From assembly GCA_016840855.1 (NCBI GenBank), contig JAEORO010000011.1, forward strand, positions 1 through 43,016: a stretch of DNA of 43,016 bases. Direction: 5' to 3'. The notes beneath the pieces were generated by a model. That model searched no databases and was not told the DNA's origin. It saw nothing but the letters and a program-made list of their open reading frames with translations. The DNA is from Candidatus Thorarchaeota archaeon (lineage in GTDB: Archaea; Asgardarchaeota; Thorarchaeia; Thorarchaeales; Thorarchaeaceae). Of this stretch, positions 8,305 to 17,581 are shown piece after piece. Numbering within the stretch: the first letter of the stretch is position 1; every line of letters begins with the position of its first letter. The position numbers were made by a program, and so were the translations under genes.

Positions 8305-11300
8305 ATGAGTCCGTTACCAAAGAGATATGATCCACATGCATTGGAAAAACATGTACATGATTTCTGGGAAAAGAAAGAAATCTACAGGAAAACGGTAGAG
8401 CTCAGGAACTCAGGACCTAGATGGAATTTTCTTGAGGGACCTCCCACAACCAATGGCTTCATGCATGTTGGACATGCCCGGGGACGTGCTATGAAGGATG
8501 CACAGCTACGCTATATGACAATGAGAGGATTCAATGTCTGGAGACGTGGTGGTTGGGACATGCAAGGACTTCCTGTTGAGCTCGAAGTTGAGAGAAATGA
8601 GGGAATAGATCAGAAAGGACTAATAGAATCAAATCTTGGTATGGATGTTTTTGTACAGAAATGCAAAGAGTTAGTCGATTATTATCTTGAAGGATGGGTG
8701 AATGACTCAATTAGACTTGGCTTGTGGTTGGATTATCCATCAGCATACCAAACCCGAAGAGACGACTACATTGAACACGTCTGGTATTTCCTAAAAATGG
8801 CTAATGAGAGAGGTCTTCTTGGTAGAGGATATAGAGTAAATCCAATGTGTCCAAGATGTGTTACTGCATTATCAGGACATGAAGTATCCCAAGGATATCA
8901 AACAAAAGAGGATCCATCAATATACGTGAAATTCAAGCTTGTCGGAAAAGAGAATGAGTATCTTGTTATATGGACCACTACACCATTCACCCTAATATCG
9001 AACGAGATGGTATCCGTCCATCCAAAAATGAAGTATGTCAAGGTTGATGTAGGTGGGGAATTGTGGTGGCTTGTTGAGGATCTTGTAGAAGAAGTAATGC
9101 GAAAAGCAGGTGTTAGTTCCTATGAGGTGGTTGATTCTGTCCTCGGTAAGAAGATGTTAGGATGGAAATATGAGCATCCGTTTAGGAATGAGGTGCCATT
9201 TCACCAAGAACATGACGAGGAGTACATGCATGCAGTCGTTACAGGCACCCATGTCACAGTCGAAGATGGAACTGGTCTTGTTCACACAGCCCCTGGATTT
9301 GGACCAGATGACTTCAATGTAGGTCGAGAGTTCAATGTACCAGTCTTAGCTCCTGTCACTCCTTCCGGAAAGTTCACAGACGAGGTGCCAATGTTCAAGG
9401 GAAGAATGGTTTTTGACACGAATCCTGAAGTTCCGAGAATGCTGGAAGAAAAAGGTTTGCTCGTTCATGAAGAAACAATATCTCACGAGTATCCTCATTG
9501 TTGGAGGTGTGATACGCCACTAATATACTTAGCAGATAATACGCAGTGGTTCTTGAAGATGATGGGAGTCAGAGATAAGCTTGTAGAAGCAAACAAGGAA
9601 GTTGATTGGACTCCAGATTGGGCAGGGACAGGCCGATTTGGCGATTGGCTCGCGAACGCGGATGATTGGTGCATATCCAGATCAAGGGTATGGGGGTCTC
9701 CTCTTCCTGTCTGGATATGCGATGATTGTCAAGCTGAAGTTGTTGTCGGTTCAAGAAAGGAGCTGAAAGAACGTGCCCTGAAATTCCCTGACAACTTTGA
9801 AATGCATAGACCTTGGGTGGATGAGGTTGTTCTCAAATGCGAAAAATGTGGAGGAGAGATGCATCGAGAGGAGTTTGTAACAGATTGTTGGCTTGACTCG
9901 GGATTAGCTCATACAGCAAGCGTCGATTATCTTAAAGATCCCCAGACACTCAAGGAGCTTTATCCATATGATTTCATAACGGAAGCTGTGGATCAGTCAC
10001 GTGGATGGTTTTACAGCCTTCTATACACCGCAGTTGTAATGCATGGGAATACACCCTTCAAGGCTTGCGTCAGCCAAGAACATGTTTTAGATGCTGAAGG
10101 AGGTAAGATGAGCAAGTCTAGAGGCAATGTTGTTTGGGCGAAAGACGCATTTGCAGACATAGGTGCAGATCCATTTAGAGTGTTTGTCTTGACGCGTTCG
10201 GCATCTTGGTCAAGAATGAATTACGACCCAAAGGAAATAGAACTTACACGGAAAAAACTCGATGTTCTTTGGAATGTGGTCCTATTTGCTGAAACCTATA
10301 TGGACCTTGATAATTTTCAGTATGACGAGAGCCGAATGAGAAGGGCACTCTCGAAGGCAGATCTTGAAGACAAATGGTTGCTCTCCCGTGTCCAGTCTGT
10401 TGTAAAAGAATACAGAGTCAACATGGACAAGTATCTGTGGCATCATGCAGGACGTGTTTTGTTAGATTTCATATCAGAGGATCTTAGTAGAATATATCTT
10501 CCACTTGTGAAGAAACGCGTCTGGCTTGACAGCGATGATCCCAAGAAGGTAATGGCCTATGATGTTATGTACTATACACTTCAGACGTTTCTTAGATGCT
10601 TCAATGTGTTTACTCCATTTCTAGCGGAAAAGTTGCATACTGATTTCCTCATGCATTATGCAGATGGACTCCCAGAGTCAATAAACATGACCCAAGTACC
10701 TGAACCTGATGATAGTTTCCGAGATGGTGAGATGGAATCTACCTTTGAGATACTCCAAGAGCTTAGAAGTGCATCAAGTCATGCTCGGAATAAGAAAGGT
10801 GTCAAACTAAGACACCCAGTAGCAAAGGTCATCCTAATAGCTGAAAACAAAGAAACTGCGAAAAGAGCTGCTAATCTTGCGGCACTTCTGCAAGATGATC
10901 TCAACACAAGGGAATTCGAAGTTTTGTTAACTGATGTCATGGCTGACTTCACAACACTTACTGTGAAACCAAATTACAAGACATTGGGACCGAAATACAA
11001 AGACATGATGAAGCAGCTGGTGTCAACTCTCCAGAATGTCGATGCTGTCAAGTTGAGAGACGACCTAGAGAAGGGACAAGCAACAGTCACAGTTGCAGGG
11101 AAGAAATTAAAACTTGATGCTGGAGATGTAGAGTTTGAGGAGAGCCTCCCAGACCACCTGAGTTACTCAGACTCTAAAATGGGGAAAGTCTATGTTGATG
11201 TTACACGAACTAGAGAGCTCGAAGCTGAGGGTCTCGTCAGAGATGTGATACGACGAGTCCAAGTTATGAGAAAGGAACTTGACTTGAAAGTTGAACAATC

Positions 11301-11502
11301 AATAGATGTTCTACTTATGTTTTCAGACGAGGAATCAGTAGAACTTTCTATGATGTTTAAAGAACATTTAGCCAATGAAGTTCGGGCAAACCTGCTAGAA
11401 ATGAAAGGCCCCAGTGCTAAGCCTAAATGGAAGGATTTCTCCTACGTCAAAGAGTGGGAGATAGACGACCTCAAATTGAAGGTAGGAATGAATCCAAAGT
11501 AG
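8305..11502 (+). CDS. ileS: Isoleucyl-tRNA synthetase
   Basis: At 1065 residues this has the length and layout of an archaeal/eukaryotic-type IleRS. The class I motifs are visible: HVGH (54-57, the HIGH motif) in TTNGFMHVGHARGR, and KMSKS (601-605) in AEGGKMSKSRGNVV. Between them is the CP1 editing domain (VIWTTTPFTLISNEMVSVHP, GTGLVHTAPGFGPDD). The GWDMQGLPVELEVE segment is an IleRS rather than a ValRS feature. It charges tRNA-Ile in the cytosol and hydrolyses mischarged Val-tRNA-Ile. Its ATG has GAGAGG about 9 nt upstream. It is a single gene, convergent with the M20 peptidase, whose end is 5 nt away. Confidence 0.97.
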   Translation: MSPLPKRYDPHALEKHVHDFWEKKEIYRKTVELRNSGPRWNFLEGPPTTNGFMHVGHARGRAMKDAQLRYMTMRGFNVWRRGGWDMQGLPVELEVERNEGIDQKGLIESNLGMDVFVQKCKELVDYYLEGWVNDSIRLGLWLDYPSAYQTRRDDYIEHVWYFLKMANERGLLGRGYRVNPMCPRCVTALSGHEVSQGYQTKEDPSIYVKFKLVGKENEYLVIWTTTPFTLISNEMVSVHPKMKYVKVDVGGELWWLVEDLVEEVMRKAGVSSYEVVDSVLGKKMLGWKYEHPFRNEVPFHQEHDEEYMHAVVTGTHVTVEDGTGLVHTAPGFGPDDFNVGREFNVPVLAPVTPSGKFTDEVPMFKGRMVFDTNPEVPRMLEEKGLLVHEETISHEYPHCWRCDTPLIYLADNTQWFLKMMGVRDKLVEANKEVDWTPDWAGTGRFGDWLANADDWCISRSRVWGSPLPVWICDDCQAEVVVGSRKELKERALKFPDNFEMHRPWVDEVVLKCEKCGGEMHREEFVTDCWLDSGLAHTASVDYLKDPQTLKELYPYDFITEAVDQSRGWFYSLLYTAVVMHGNTPFKACVSQEHVLDAEGGKMSKSRGNVVWAKDAFADIGADPFRVFVLTRSASWSRMNYDPKEIELTRKKLDVLWNVVLFAETYMDLDNFQYDESRMRRALSKADLEDKWLLSRVQSVVKEYRVNMDKYLWHHAGRVLLDFISEDLSRIYLPLVKKRVWLDSDDPKKVMAYDVMYYTLQTFLRCFNVFTPFLAEKLHTDFLMHYADGLPESINMTQVPEPDDSFRDGEMESTFEILQELRSASSHARNKKGVKLRHPVAKVILIAENKETAKRAANLAALLQDDLNTREFEVLLTDVMADFTTLTVKPNYKTLGPKYKDMMKQLVSTLQNVDAVKLRDDLEKGQATVTVAGKKLKLDAGDVEFEESLPDHLSYSDSKMGKVYVDVTRTRELEAEGLVRDVIRRVQVMRKELDLKVEQSIDVLLMFSDEESVELSMMFKEHLANEVRANLLEMKGPSAKPKWKDFSYVKEWEIDDLKLKVGMNPK

Positions 11503-11506
11503 CAGA

Positions 11507-12835
11507 TTATATTGGACTCTTCTCACGGGTTAGAATCTCAATCATTGTGTGGAAAACATTTGCATTCTCCTTAAGAGACTTAATGGACACCCATTCATTT
11601 GCTCCATGTACATTGTCACCCTTAGGACCAAAGTCAAACAAATCTACTCCTTCGCCAGCAAAATAACGTGAGTCAGAACCTCCAAAGCCTTCAGTGATCC
11701 TGTAGGATATACCTTCTTTCTCGAGTGCCCATCGAGCAGCCTTGATTAGTCTTGAGTCAGGATCACAATCGACATAGCCAACTCCAGAGTGCACATTTAA
11801 TGAGAAAAGTTCTACCCTTCCTTTTAGCATCTCCTCGAAAGCTGCTTTGACTGTTTCGCCATCATTTGTCATTGATCTAATATCTATATAGAGAGTCCAG
11901 AGATCCTTCTCTTTTGACAGGATATTTGGGCAGATATTGGTACCTTTATCTGAAGGTCGAGTTGGAAAAGCAGTCAATGAGAGAGGAAGTAATGCTCTCA
12001 TTAAATCTGTTAATGCAGCATCGTAGGATGACTCAGTACCGGATGCTTCAGGATGAATAACATCCATCTCAATCCAATCAGGGACTACATTGCCTTTCAG
12101 AAATGCCCCACGGACTGACTGTACTACTGCACGAGGGTTGAGATCGAGATACTTGGATGCTGCAATCATCGCATGTCTATCAACACCAAATCTGAGATAG
12201 GCACTGTGCCTGGTATTTGTCCCAAATGTTTCTGTTTCTACTCTTACAGTTTCTTTTCTGCCTTTGATCTTCTCTGTTCTTTCTTTAACTTTAATGAATG
12301 TGGGAAGGATGTTCCTTCTTCGATGAATAATGTCTTGACCATTACCGTCTGCAATGACAACAAAATCAGGAAAGAGCCCTTGTTTAACCAAGTAGTCCCT
12401 TAGCACGCCAGCCCCCTGTCTTCCTCCAAGCTCTTCATCACCCGAAGCGCCAATCATGATAGTGCATGGAAAATCTGAATTAGCAAGTTTCTCCGCAAGT
12501 AAAAGGAGTGAAGCAATGTTACCTTTGTCATCACAAGTACCTCTCCCATATGCTTTGTCACCATCAATCTTCAACTTCAAAGGATCTGAGTTCCATCCCT
12601 CACCAAATGGAACAACATCAAAATGAGCTAAGAATAGTATCTTGAATTTGCCGCGGCCACGTCTTGCGAAAGCTGTCGTGTAGCCTTCTGATTCAATAAT
12701 TTCTGTTACGAAACCAAAACCACCCAGAATGTTATTGATGAATTCAGGGCAATTTCGAGGTGCTTTCATGTCACCGTTATTTCGTGTATCAAAAGCAACC
12801 AGAGTTTTTAGAAGTTCAGCTGGATCAAGAGGCAT
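11507..12835 (-). CDS. M20-family metallopeptidase (ArgE/DapE/carboxypeptidase-like)
   Basis: The M20 metal-site sequences are all present: AHFDVVP (His ligand and catalytic Asp), GRGTCDDKGN (bridging Asp), SGDEELGG (catalytic Glu plus metal Glu), a DSR segment late in the protein (ITEGFGGSDSRYF), and a final His (GDNVHGANEWVS). The inserted lid/dimerisation domain lies around residues 190-320. About 442 residues fits a di-zinc amidohydrolase acting on an acyl-amino acid or peptide; the exact substrate is not evident. An ATG at 12835 is preferred to the TTG at 12844. It is the last gene on this minus-strand stretch, downstream of EF-2. Confidence 0.88.
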   Translation of the reverse strand: MPLDPAELLKTLVAFDTRNNGDMKAPRNCPEFINNILGGFGFVTEIIESEGYTTAFARRGRGKFKILFLAHFDVVPFGEGWNSDPLKLKIDGDKAYGRGTCDDKGNIASLLLLAEKLANSDFPCTIMIGASGDEELGGRQGAGVLRDYLVKQGLFPDFVVIADGNGQDIIHRRRNILPTFIKVKERTEKIKGRKETVRVETETFGTNTRHSAYLRFGVDRHAMIAASKYLDLNPRAVVQSVRGAFLKGNVVPDWIEMDVIHPEASGTESSYDAALTDLMRALLPLSLTAFPTRPSDKGTNICPNILSKEKDLWTLYIDIRSMTNDGETVKAAFEEMLKGRVELFSLNVHSGVGYVDCDPDSRLIKAARWALEKEGISYRITEGFGGSDSRYFAGEGVDLFDFGPKGDNVHGANEWVSIKSLKENANVFHTMIEILTREKSPI

Positions 12836-12951
12836 CTCAATCAATTAGAAATCAAAGTAAACTGTTCAAAAGTTTATCTTCTAACGTCATTGACAAACAA
12901 AAAAGCTGAAACAAGGGACAACCACTAGATTGCCCCTTGTAATTTTGAACC

Positions 12952-15168
12952 TTACGAGGTCCGTTTGTAAATCCATCTGTTCCAAGAGCTGAGGCTTGGC
13001 ATTTCTTGAGGCATGCCTTTTCGCTCTCTAATCTCGAGGATGATTTCTTCCTGCATGTTACCAGGTAGAGGTTCAAATCCTCTAAACTCGTAACCGAAGA
13101 AACTACGACCTGCTGTTGCGCTTCTGAACTCATCTGCTATCCCGATTGTTTCAGCTGTGGGGAGCGTGCCTCTCACAGTGACTGTGTCTTCTTCGCCTTC
13201 AATCGTGACAATCTGACCACGGTGCCCAGTTAGGACCTTGATAACCTGACCCTGTGTATCGGTCGGTGTTTTGATATCGGTGTTGAGGACCGGTTCGAAG
13301 AGTCCAGGCTTACCAGTCAAGAAGCCCATATTTAGACCAGCACTTACCATTGTCGCAACTTCGTTGTAACCAGTATGAGCAGGATCTGTATGGACAGTTG
13401 CATCGGTAAGAACTACTTTGACACCCATTACAGGCTCTTTTGCGATTGGACCACCATCAATGAACTCTCGGAAGGTTGTCTGAAGATATGAGAAGATACG
13501 TTCGAACCTCTGAACACCACTCATTGCATCAACTAGCATTGAGGATTCATAGATATCTAGGATTTTACGAGCCTCTTTAGCATCCCATCCTGCTTCATCT
13601 CGAAGAATTGCTGCACGCTCTCTGTCAGGCATTTCAGCAGTGATTCTCCTCTTCCTGATGAGTTCGACTGTCTTCGCATCAAGTGGTTCAAGGTACATTC
13701 GAATCCTGTTGTGTCCATTAGGAGACTTGGTATGGAACTCGTCACCACGATCAGTCATCTTTTCACGATAGACAATGATGGGTTCTGAAACCTTGATTTT
13801 GACTTGCTCGTTGATTCTCTTTGTCAGAATCTCGATTTGAAGTGGATCAATACCATCAAGTCTGTACTCACCAGATTCTTTATCGTGAACAAACCGTGCT
13901 GTGGGGTCAGCCATAATCCACTTTGAAACCACTTCACCAAGTTTAGCAATCTCCTGTGGGTCAATTGGTTTGATGCTTCTACTTACAACAGGCTCACTGA
14001 CATATTCAATAGCTTCAAAGCCTTTCAAGCCTGAACCGGGTTCAACGAATGTTTCACCACTTGGACACATGAAACCAAATACAGAGAAGAGATTACCTGC
14101 AGGAACCTCATCCATATCAAGGATGTCAGTGATTTCTTGGACTCCCAATCGCTTGACCTTAGCATTCTGTTTCATGTTGACTAGTTGAATCTCTTGCCCT
14201 GCGTTAATCGTTCCAGAGAATACTCTTCCAATCAGTGTGGGTCTCTTGCTCTTAGGGTCGATGAAGATTTTTGTAATCATTCCAATAAGAGGGCCCTTCG
14301 AGTCACAATTTAAGAGTGCTTTACCCTCGTTGCTTTCAAGGTCACCCGACCAAATCCTAGGTATCTTGTATTTTTGAGCGTCTTTAGGATTAGGAAGGTG
14401 CTTCACAATCATCTCAAGGAGAGCATCATCTAATGGGAGATTATCACGAAGCCATCTATCATCACCCTCATTGTATTTCTCAAAGACAACAATGGGTTTG
14501 ATGTTCTTTTTCTCTAGCGTCTTCATTGTAAACGCCCAGCCAGTTTTGGCGCTACCAATTGCTACGCTTCCCTCTTGGAAACTGACTCTCCAGTCAAGTG
14601 CATATTCCTTTGGAGCGACCTTCTTGATTAGCTCGTTGACCTTTGCGATGATGATGTCAATACGTTCGTAGACTTTCGCAGGTGGGAGCTTCAACTCATT
14701 GATGAGTCGGTCCACCTTGTTGATGAATAAGACTGGCTTGCATGCCTCTCCACCCACTGCCAGACGAATGTTAGTTTCGGTCTGGGTCATGACGCCTTCC
14801 AAGGCGTCCACTAGAATAACTGCCCCATCACTGGCACGTAATGCTCGAGAAACCTCACCGGTGAATGAGAGGTGTCCAGGAGTATCAGACAGCTGAACGA
14901 GATACTCCTCGCCTTCGATTTCAAAGTTAAGCAGAACCACTGAGGTGAAGATAGTAATACCTCGCTCTTGCTCTTCTTCATCACTGTCTGTCATCAATGC
15001 CTGTCCAGCAGCTGCATCACTCATGAGACCGGCCCTACGCATTAGGTAGTCGGTTGTTGTGGTCTTACCATGGTCAATGTGAGCGCTGATTGATATGATT
15101 CTCTTATGCTCGAAATCATTTGAAAGGATGAGCCTCTTGATTGCATCTGGCTCTTTGATTTTTACCAT
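12952..15168 (-). CDS. fusA: Translation elongation factor aEF-2 with altered diphthamide loop
   Basis: The GTPase core is clear: AHIDHGKTT (G1), RGITI (G2), DTPGHLSF (G3), NKVDRL (G4). The later domains are those of archaeal/eukaryotic EF-2 (SPNGHNRIRMYLEPL; GHRGQIVTIEGEE). The ATG at 15168 gives 738 residues and has a strong AAGGAGA site about 8 nt upstream; an ATG-less extension to 15225 is unlikely. In domain IV the usual LHxDxxHRGxxQ loop reads VHTDPAHTGYNE. The diphthamide His is kept (His598) but the following Arg and the Gln are replaced. EF-2 drives ribosomal translocation. The loop change suggests the His is not modified to diphthamide here. Confidence 0.95.
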   Translation of the reverse strand: MVKIKEPDAIKRLILSNDFEHKRIISISAHIDHGKTTTTDYLMRRAGLMSDAAAGQALMTDSDEEEQERGITIFTSVVLLNFEIEGEEYLVQLSDTPGHLSFTGEVSRALRASDGAVILVDALEGVMTQTETNIRLAVGGEACKPVLFINKVDRLINELKLPPAKVYERIDIIIAKVNELIKKVAPKEYALDWRVSFQEGSVAIGSAKTGWAFTMKTLEKKNIKPIVVFEKYNEGDDRWLRDNLPLDDALLEMIVKHLPNPKDAQKYKIPRIWSGDLESNEGKALLNCDSKGPLIGMITKIFIDPKSKRPTLIGRVFSGTINAGQEIQLVNMKQNAKVKRLGVQEITDILDMDEVPAGNLFSVFGFMCPSGETFVEPGSGLKGFEAIEYVSEPVVSRSIKPIDPQEIAKLGEVVSKWIMADPTARFVHDKESGEYRLDGIDPLQIEILTKRINEQVKIKVSEPIIVYREKMTDRGDEFHTKSPNGHNRIRMYLEPLDAKTVELIRKRRITAEMPDRERAAILRDEAGWDAKEARKILDIYESSMLVDAMSGVQRFERIFSYLQTTFREFIDGGPIAKEPVMGVKVVLTDATVHTDPAHTGYNEVATMVSAGLNMGFLTGKPGLFEPVLNTDIKTPTDTQGQVIKVLTGHRGQIVTIEGEEDTVTVRGTLPTAETIGIADEFRSATAGRSFFGYEFRGFEPLPGNMQEEIILEIRERKGMPQEMPSLSSWNRWIYKRTS

Positions 15169-15267
15169 CAGGATGTCTCCTTGTAACGTAGTTTTTTGTC
15201 CCCTCGTGAAAGCATGCGATAGCATGTCCCCAACTGTCCATTATCACACGAGAGAACTCGTCGGGGT

Positions 15268-15287
15268 CACCAGCAAAACCACTGGTG
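15268..15287 (-). other. Hairpin in the EF-2 upstream region
   Basis: CACCAG (15268-15273) and CTGGTG (15282-15287) form a 6-bp stem with an 8-nt loop, about 100 nt before the EF-2 ATG. A TATA-like stretch lies just upstream (near 15310), so the hairpin would sit at the start of a long leader. A regulatory role is possible but unsupported beyond position. Confidence 0.25.
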
Positions 15288-15336
15288 AATAGCGCGACCT
15301 CGCGTGTGGATGATTAAAAGTATTTCTACAGAGGAA

Positions 15337-16116
15337 CTATCGATGAGCAATGACCACCATACGCTCTGAATTTGATGCATAGGGAACTCGAGGCAATATA
15401 TGCTGACCATAGAATTCTACTTTGGTAAATCCAATTTCCTTAAGCATCTCCTGAATCTCAAGAGCTGTGTACATTCGGATGTCGTTATTTGACAAAGCAT
15501 CTTGGTCCATTAACACAATCCGATCTTCTTCAGTATCAATGAACATAGCAGGTCTGCCAATAAGAACTCCAGCAGGCGCATCCAGCACATGTGGCTCGTT
15601 CAGTAGAAATCCACCATCAAGTTGAGTCCATGTCTTCTGAAATTTAGGGAGATTGTAGGGATTTATTAAATCTAGAAGCAGACATCCACCTTCTTTCAGT
15701 GCGCGATATGCACCTAGGAGTACTCGTTTGTTTTCCTCATGATTGAAGAATCCAAAACTATGACTTAACATCACTGCAGCCTTAAACTGGGACTCAAAGG
15801 TCATATCCCGCATATCACCAGCATAGAAGTTTACTTCCACCTTTTCCTCCTTGGCTGCTTTCTTTGCTACGTCAATCAAAGACTTTGCTATGTCGAATGC
15901 TGTGACCTTGAGACCTCGCTTGGCGAAGTCGATAGAGTGGCCTCCTGCACCACAGGCGATATCAAGAATCTCACTACCCTTCTTCAGATTCAATACTTCT
16001 ATGATGAAAGATACCACGAGCTTGTCATATTGCTCAATCCCCTGAATTGCCTGACGATGTCGGACCCGGAAAATCTCCGCCCAGAATTCGTCCCAGCCAA
16101 GCTCGACCTTCTCCAT
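15337..16116 (-). CDS. Class I SAM-dependent methyltransferase
   Basis: The 259-residue protein has the Rossmann-fold SAM motifs: motif I ILDIACGAGGHSIDFAKRG, motif II acidic residue in VTAFDIAKSLIDVA, GDMRDM after strand 4, and a GGCLLLDLINPYN segment for motif III. It has no membrane region and should act in the cytosol. The N-terminus (ELGWDEFWAEIFRVRHRQAIQGIEQYDKLV) and the C-terminal beta strands (FTKVEFYGQHILPRVPY) are typical of small-molecule methyltransferases, but I cannot name the substrate. It is divergent from the nitroreductase gene across a 126-nt spacer. Confidence 0.85.
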   Translation of the reverse strand: MEKVELGWDEFWAEIFRVRHRQAIQGIEQYDKLVVSFIIEVLNLKKGSEILDIACGAGGHSIDFAKRGLKVTAFDIAKSLIDVAKKAAKEEKVEVNFYAGDMRDMTFESQFKAAVMLSHSFGFFNHEENKRVLLGAYRALKEGGCLLLDLINPYNLPKFQKTWTQLDGGFLLNEPHVLDAPAGVLIGRPAMFIDTEEDRIVLMDQDALSNNDIRMYTALEIQEMLKEIGFTKVEFYGQHILPRVPYASNSERMVVIAHR

Positions 16117-16212
16117 TGATCACACTTCCACCGAAGCCGTGGATTGACTTGGATATGAAGATTGTCATGAAGTTCAAAAATAGATGCAATATCCTAGCGT
16201 ATCACCGGATGG

Positions 16213-16220
16213 CTTTAAAT
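16213..16220 (+). promoter_or_regulatory. TATA box for the nitroreductase gene
   Basis: CTTTAAAT is centred about 26 nt before the ATG at 16243. This indicates a leaderless or nearly leaderless transcript and supports that ATG over the later ATGs at 16252 and 16264. Confidence 0.5.
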
Positions 16221-16242
16221 CTCAAAGAATTAGCGGCTCCTC

Positions 16243-17046
16243 ATGTACGATATGCTCCCATCTATGGCTGAGGCTATCCAAACACGACAATCTTACAGAC
16301 AGTTCCACCCAGTTTCACTGACCTCGGAACACGAAGAACAAATCCATCAATTCATGTTAAAGTTGAATGCTCCTTTCAACCATCAAGTATCACTTGACTA
16401 TCATCAAGTTCCAAACGAGAAAAATGTCGTATATTTTCAAGGGCCAAAACAGTTTGCTACTTTATCTACAAAACGAACACCTGTAGATCAAGCTAAGTTA
16501 GGATTTCTCGGTGAGCAATTGATACTCTATAGCGAGAGTATCGGAGTGAGGACGTGTTGGATGGGGCATTATAAAACAAAAGAAGTGAACCAGATTGTAT
16601 ATGGGACATCGAAACCTGTCGTTGACAATCCTCTGTATTGCATAATTCTCTTGGGATATGTTCCAGAAAAAACAAGTTTCTTGGATCGCTTCTCGCAGAA
16701 GCGTATGTCAAAGAAGAACAGAACTGTGGAATCATTTCTTCATGATAATTCATTAACAGAATTTCCAGACTTCATCAGATATTCACTTGAACTTGCATCA
16801 AGAGCGCCTTCTGCAATGAATTCTCAGAAATGGTATTATCTAGTTCAACGAATTGATGATGGCTTTTCAATTGAACTTAGCAAACCCAAGGGGTATCAAC
16901 ACTTCAAGTGGAAGAATTACGATATTGATGTTGGCACCGCAGCAGCACACCTTTGGCTTGGCTTAATGACCAAAGGGATTGAGCCAAATGTGGTAGTAAC
17001 CAATATCGAAGAAAACGCAGTCTGGAAATTCATATGCACTCGCTGA
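16243..17046 (+). CDS. TM1586-type nitroreductase-family protein
   Basis: The sequence has two half-repeats of the FMN nitroreductase fold: an N-terminal AIQTRQSYRQFHP and a second part with LELASRAPSAMNSQKWYYLVQ, the latter containing the FMN-contacting Ser/Asn stretch. The total length of about 267 residues and the internal duplication fit the pfam14512 (TM nitroreductase) group. It would be a cytosolic FMN oxidoreductase using NAD(P)H; its substrate is unknown. The C-terminus ends at ENAVWKFICTR. The TATA box 26 nt upstream supports the first ATG. It is divergent from the methyltransferase, and a structured noncoding region follows it. Confidence 0.75.
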   Translation: MYDMLPSMAEAIQTRQSYRQFHPVSLTSEHEEQIHQFMLKLNAPFNHQVSLDYHQVPNEKNVVYFQGPKQFATLSTKRTPVDQAKLGFLGEQLILYSESIGVRTCWMGHYKTKEVNQIVYGTSKPVVDNPLYCIILLGYVPEKTSFLDRFSQKRMSKKNRTVESFLHDNSLTEFPDFIRYSLELASRAPSAMNSQKWYYLVQRIDDGFSIELSKPKGYQHFKWKNYDIDVGTAAAHLWLGLMTKGIEPNVVVTNIEENAVWKFICTR

Positions 17047-17061
17047 TAAAATAGAATTTGG

Positions 17062-17175
17062 AGAGAACCCGCACCTGTTTTCTCCGCCGGGAGGGACGCA
17101 GACTCAGTAACAGGAAACTCAAATTGAGCATAATCTGCGGATTTCTTCTCCACCTGAAATGGAGGCGAGTTCTCT
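17062..17175. ncRNA. Candidate structured RNA with cloverleaf-like arms, unassigned
   Basis: AGAGAAC (17062-17068) and GTTCTCT (17169-17175) form a perfect 7-bp closing stem. It encloses three arms. The first is CTCC/GGAG with a 4-nt loop (17082-17093). The second is CGCAGA/TCTGCG (17097-17102 with 17134-17139) with an inner CTCA/TGAG hairpin. The third is CTCCA/TGGAG with a 7-nt loop (17148-17164). The layout recalls a tRNA, but there is no T-loop consensus and the spacing is wrong, so it is not a standard tRNA. Because stems read the same on either strand, I cannot set the direction. It occupies the noncoding stretch 17047-17360; the remainder is AT-rich. Confidence 0.45.
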
Positions 17176-17360
17176 AAAAAACCTTTAGGTTATGCGTAAA
17201 TTTGAAATTTTAAGCAATTTTCGAAATTATCTTCGATTTTTCGACTTGAAGATAAAAATCCAATCGGGTTGATGGAAAAACAGATTTTGGAGTGTTTTTC
17301 ATATCAAAATGATGGATTGAATTCTTTTTTGCCAGCCCTGGTACCGAAAGTAGAAGAAGT

Positions 17361-17464
17361 TGGTAGCCCCGCCAGGATTTGAACCTAGGTCAAGCGGGCC
17401 AGAACCGCTTATGCATAGTCTAGGAAGCTATTGCTTGCCTAATGGACCACTACACCACGGGGCT
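17361..17464 (-). tRNA. tRNA-Gln (CUG) with a D-loop insertion, probable intron
   Basis: On the minus strand the acceptor stem AGCCCCG/CGGGGCT (7 bp) is followed by discriminator A and an encoded CCA (17361-17363). The anticodon arm is AGCGG-TTCTGGC-CCGCT, giving anticodon CUG. The T arm is CTAGG-TTCAAAT-CCTGG. D-stem GTGT pairs with GCAT, but the D-loop is 37 nt (17415-17451) instead of about 9. The extra bases hold their own hairpin, TAGG-c-AAGC/GCTT-CCTA (17421-17441). GTC/GAC outside it leave a 3-nt bulge, as in a relaxed bulge-helix-bulge splice site. An intron of about 28 nt at a non-canonical site is the best reading; exact splice points are uncertain. Confidence 0.88.
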
Positions 17465-17581
17465 ATTGTACAGACAAGTCTGTGTGACTCCGGAGTGACG
17501 TGCTGCATTTTTCATCTTTTCGGTTGATAGCTGACCTAATTCTGCTTTCAGTCATAATGGAGTGTTTGCAAAAGAAAGAGT

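Noticed and set aside
13068..13088. GAGGTTCAAATCCTC looks like a tRNA T-arm
   Set aside because: It lies inside the EF-2 coding sequence (residues of RGFEPLPG on the minus strand) and no acceptor or anticodon arm surrounds it.
16917..17153. Minus-strand ORF overlapping the nitroreductase end and the cloverleaf-like region
   Set aside because: Most of it is antisense to the nitroreductase gene, with no ribosome site and no family resemblance.
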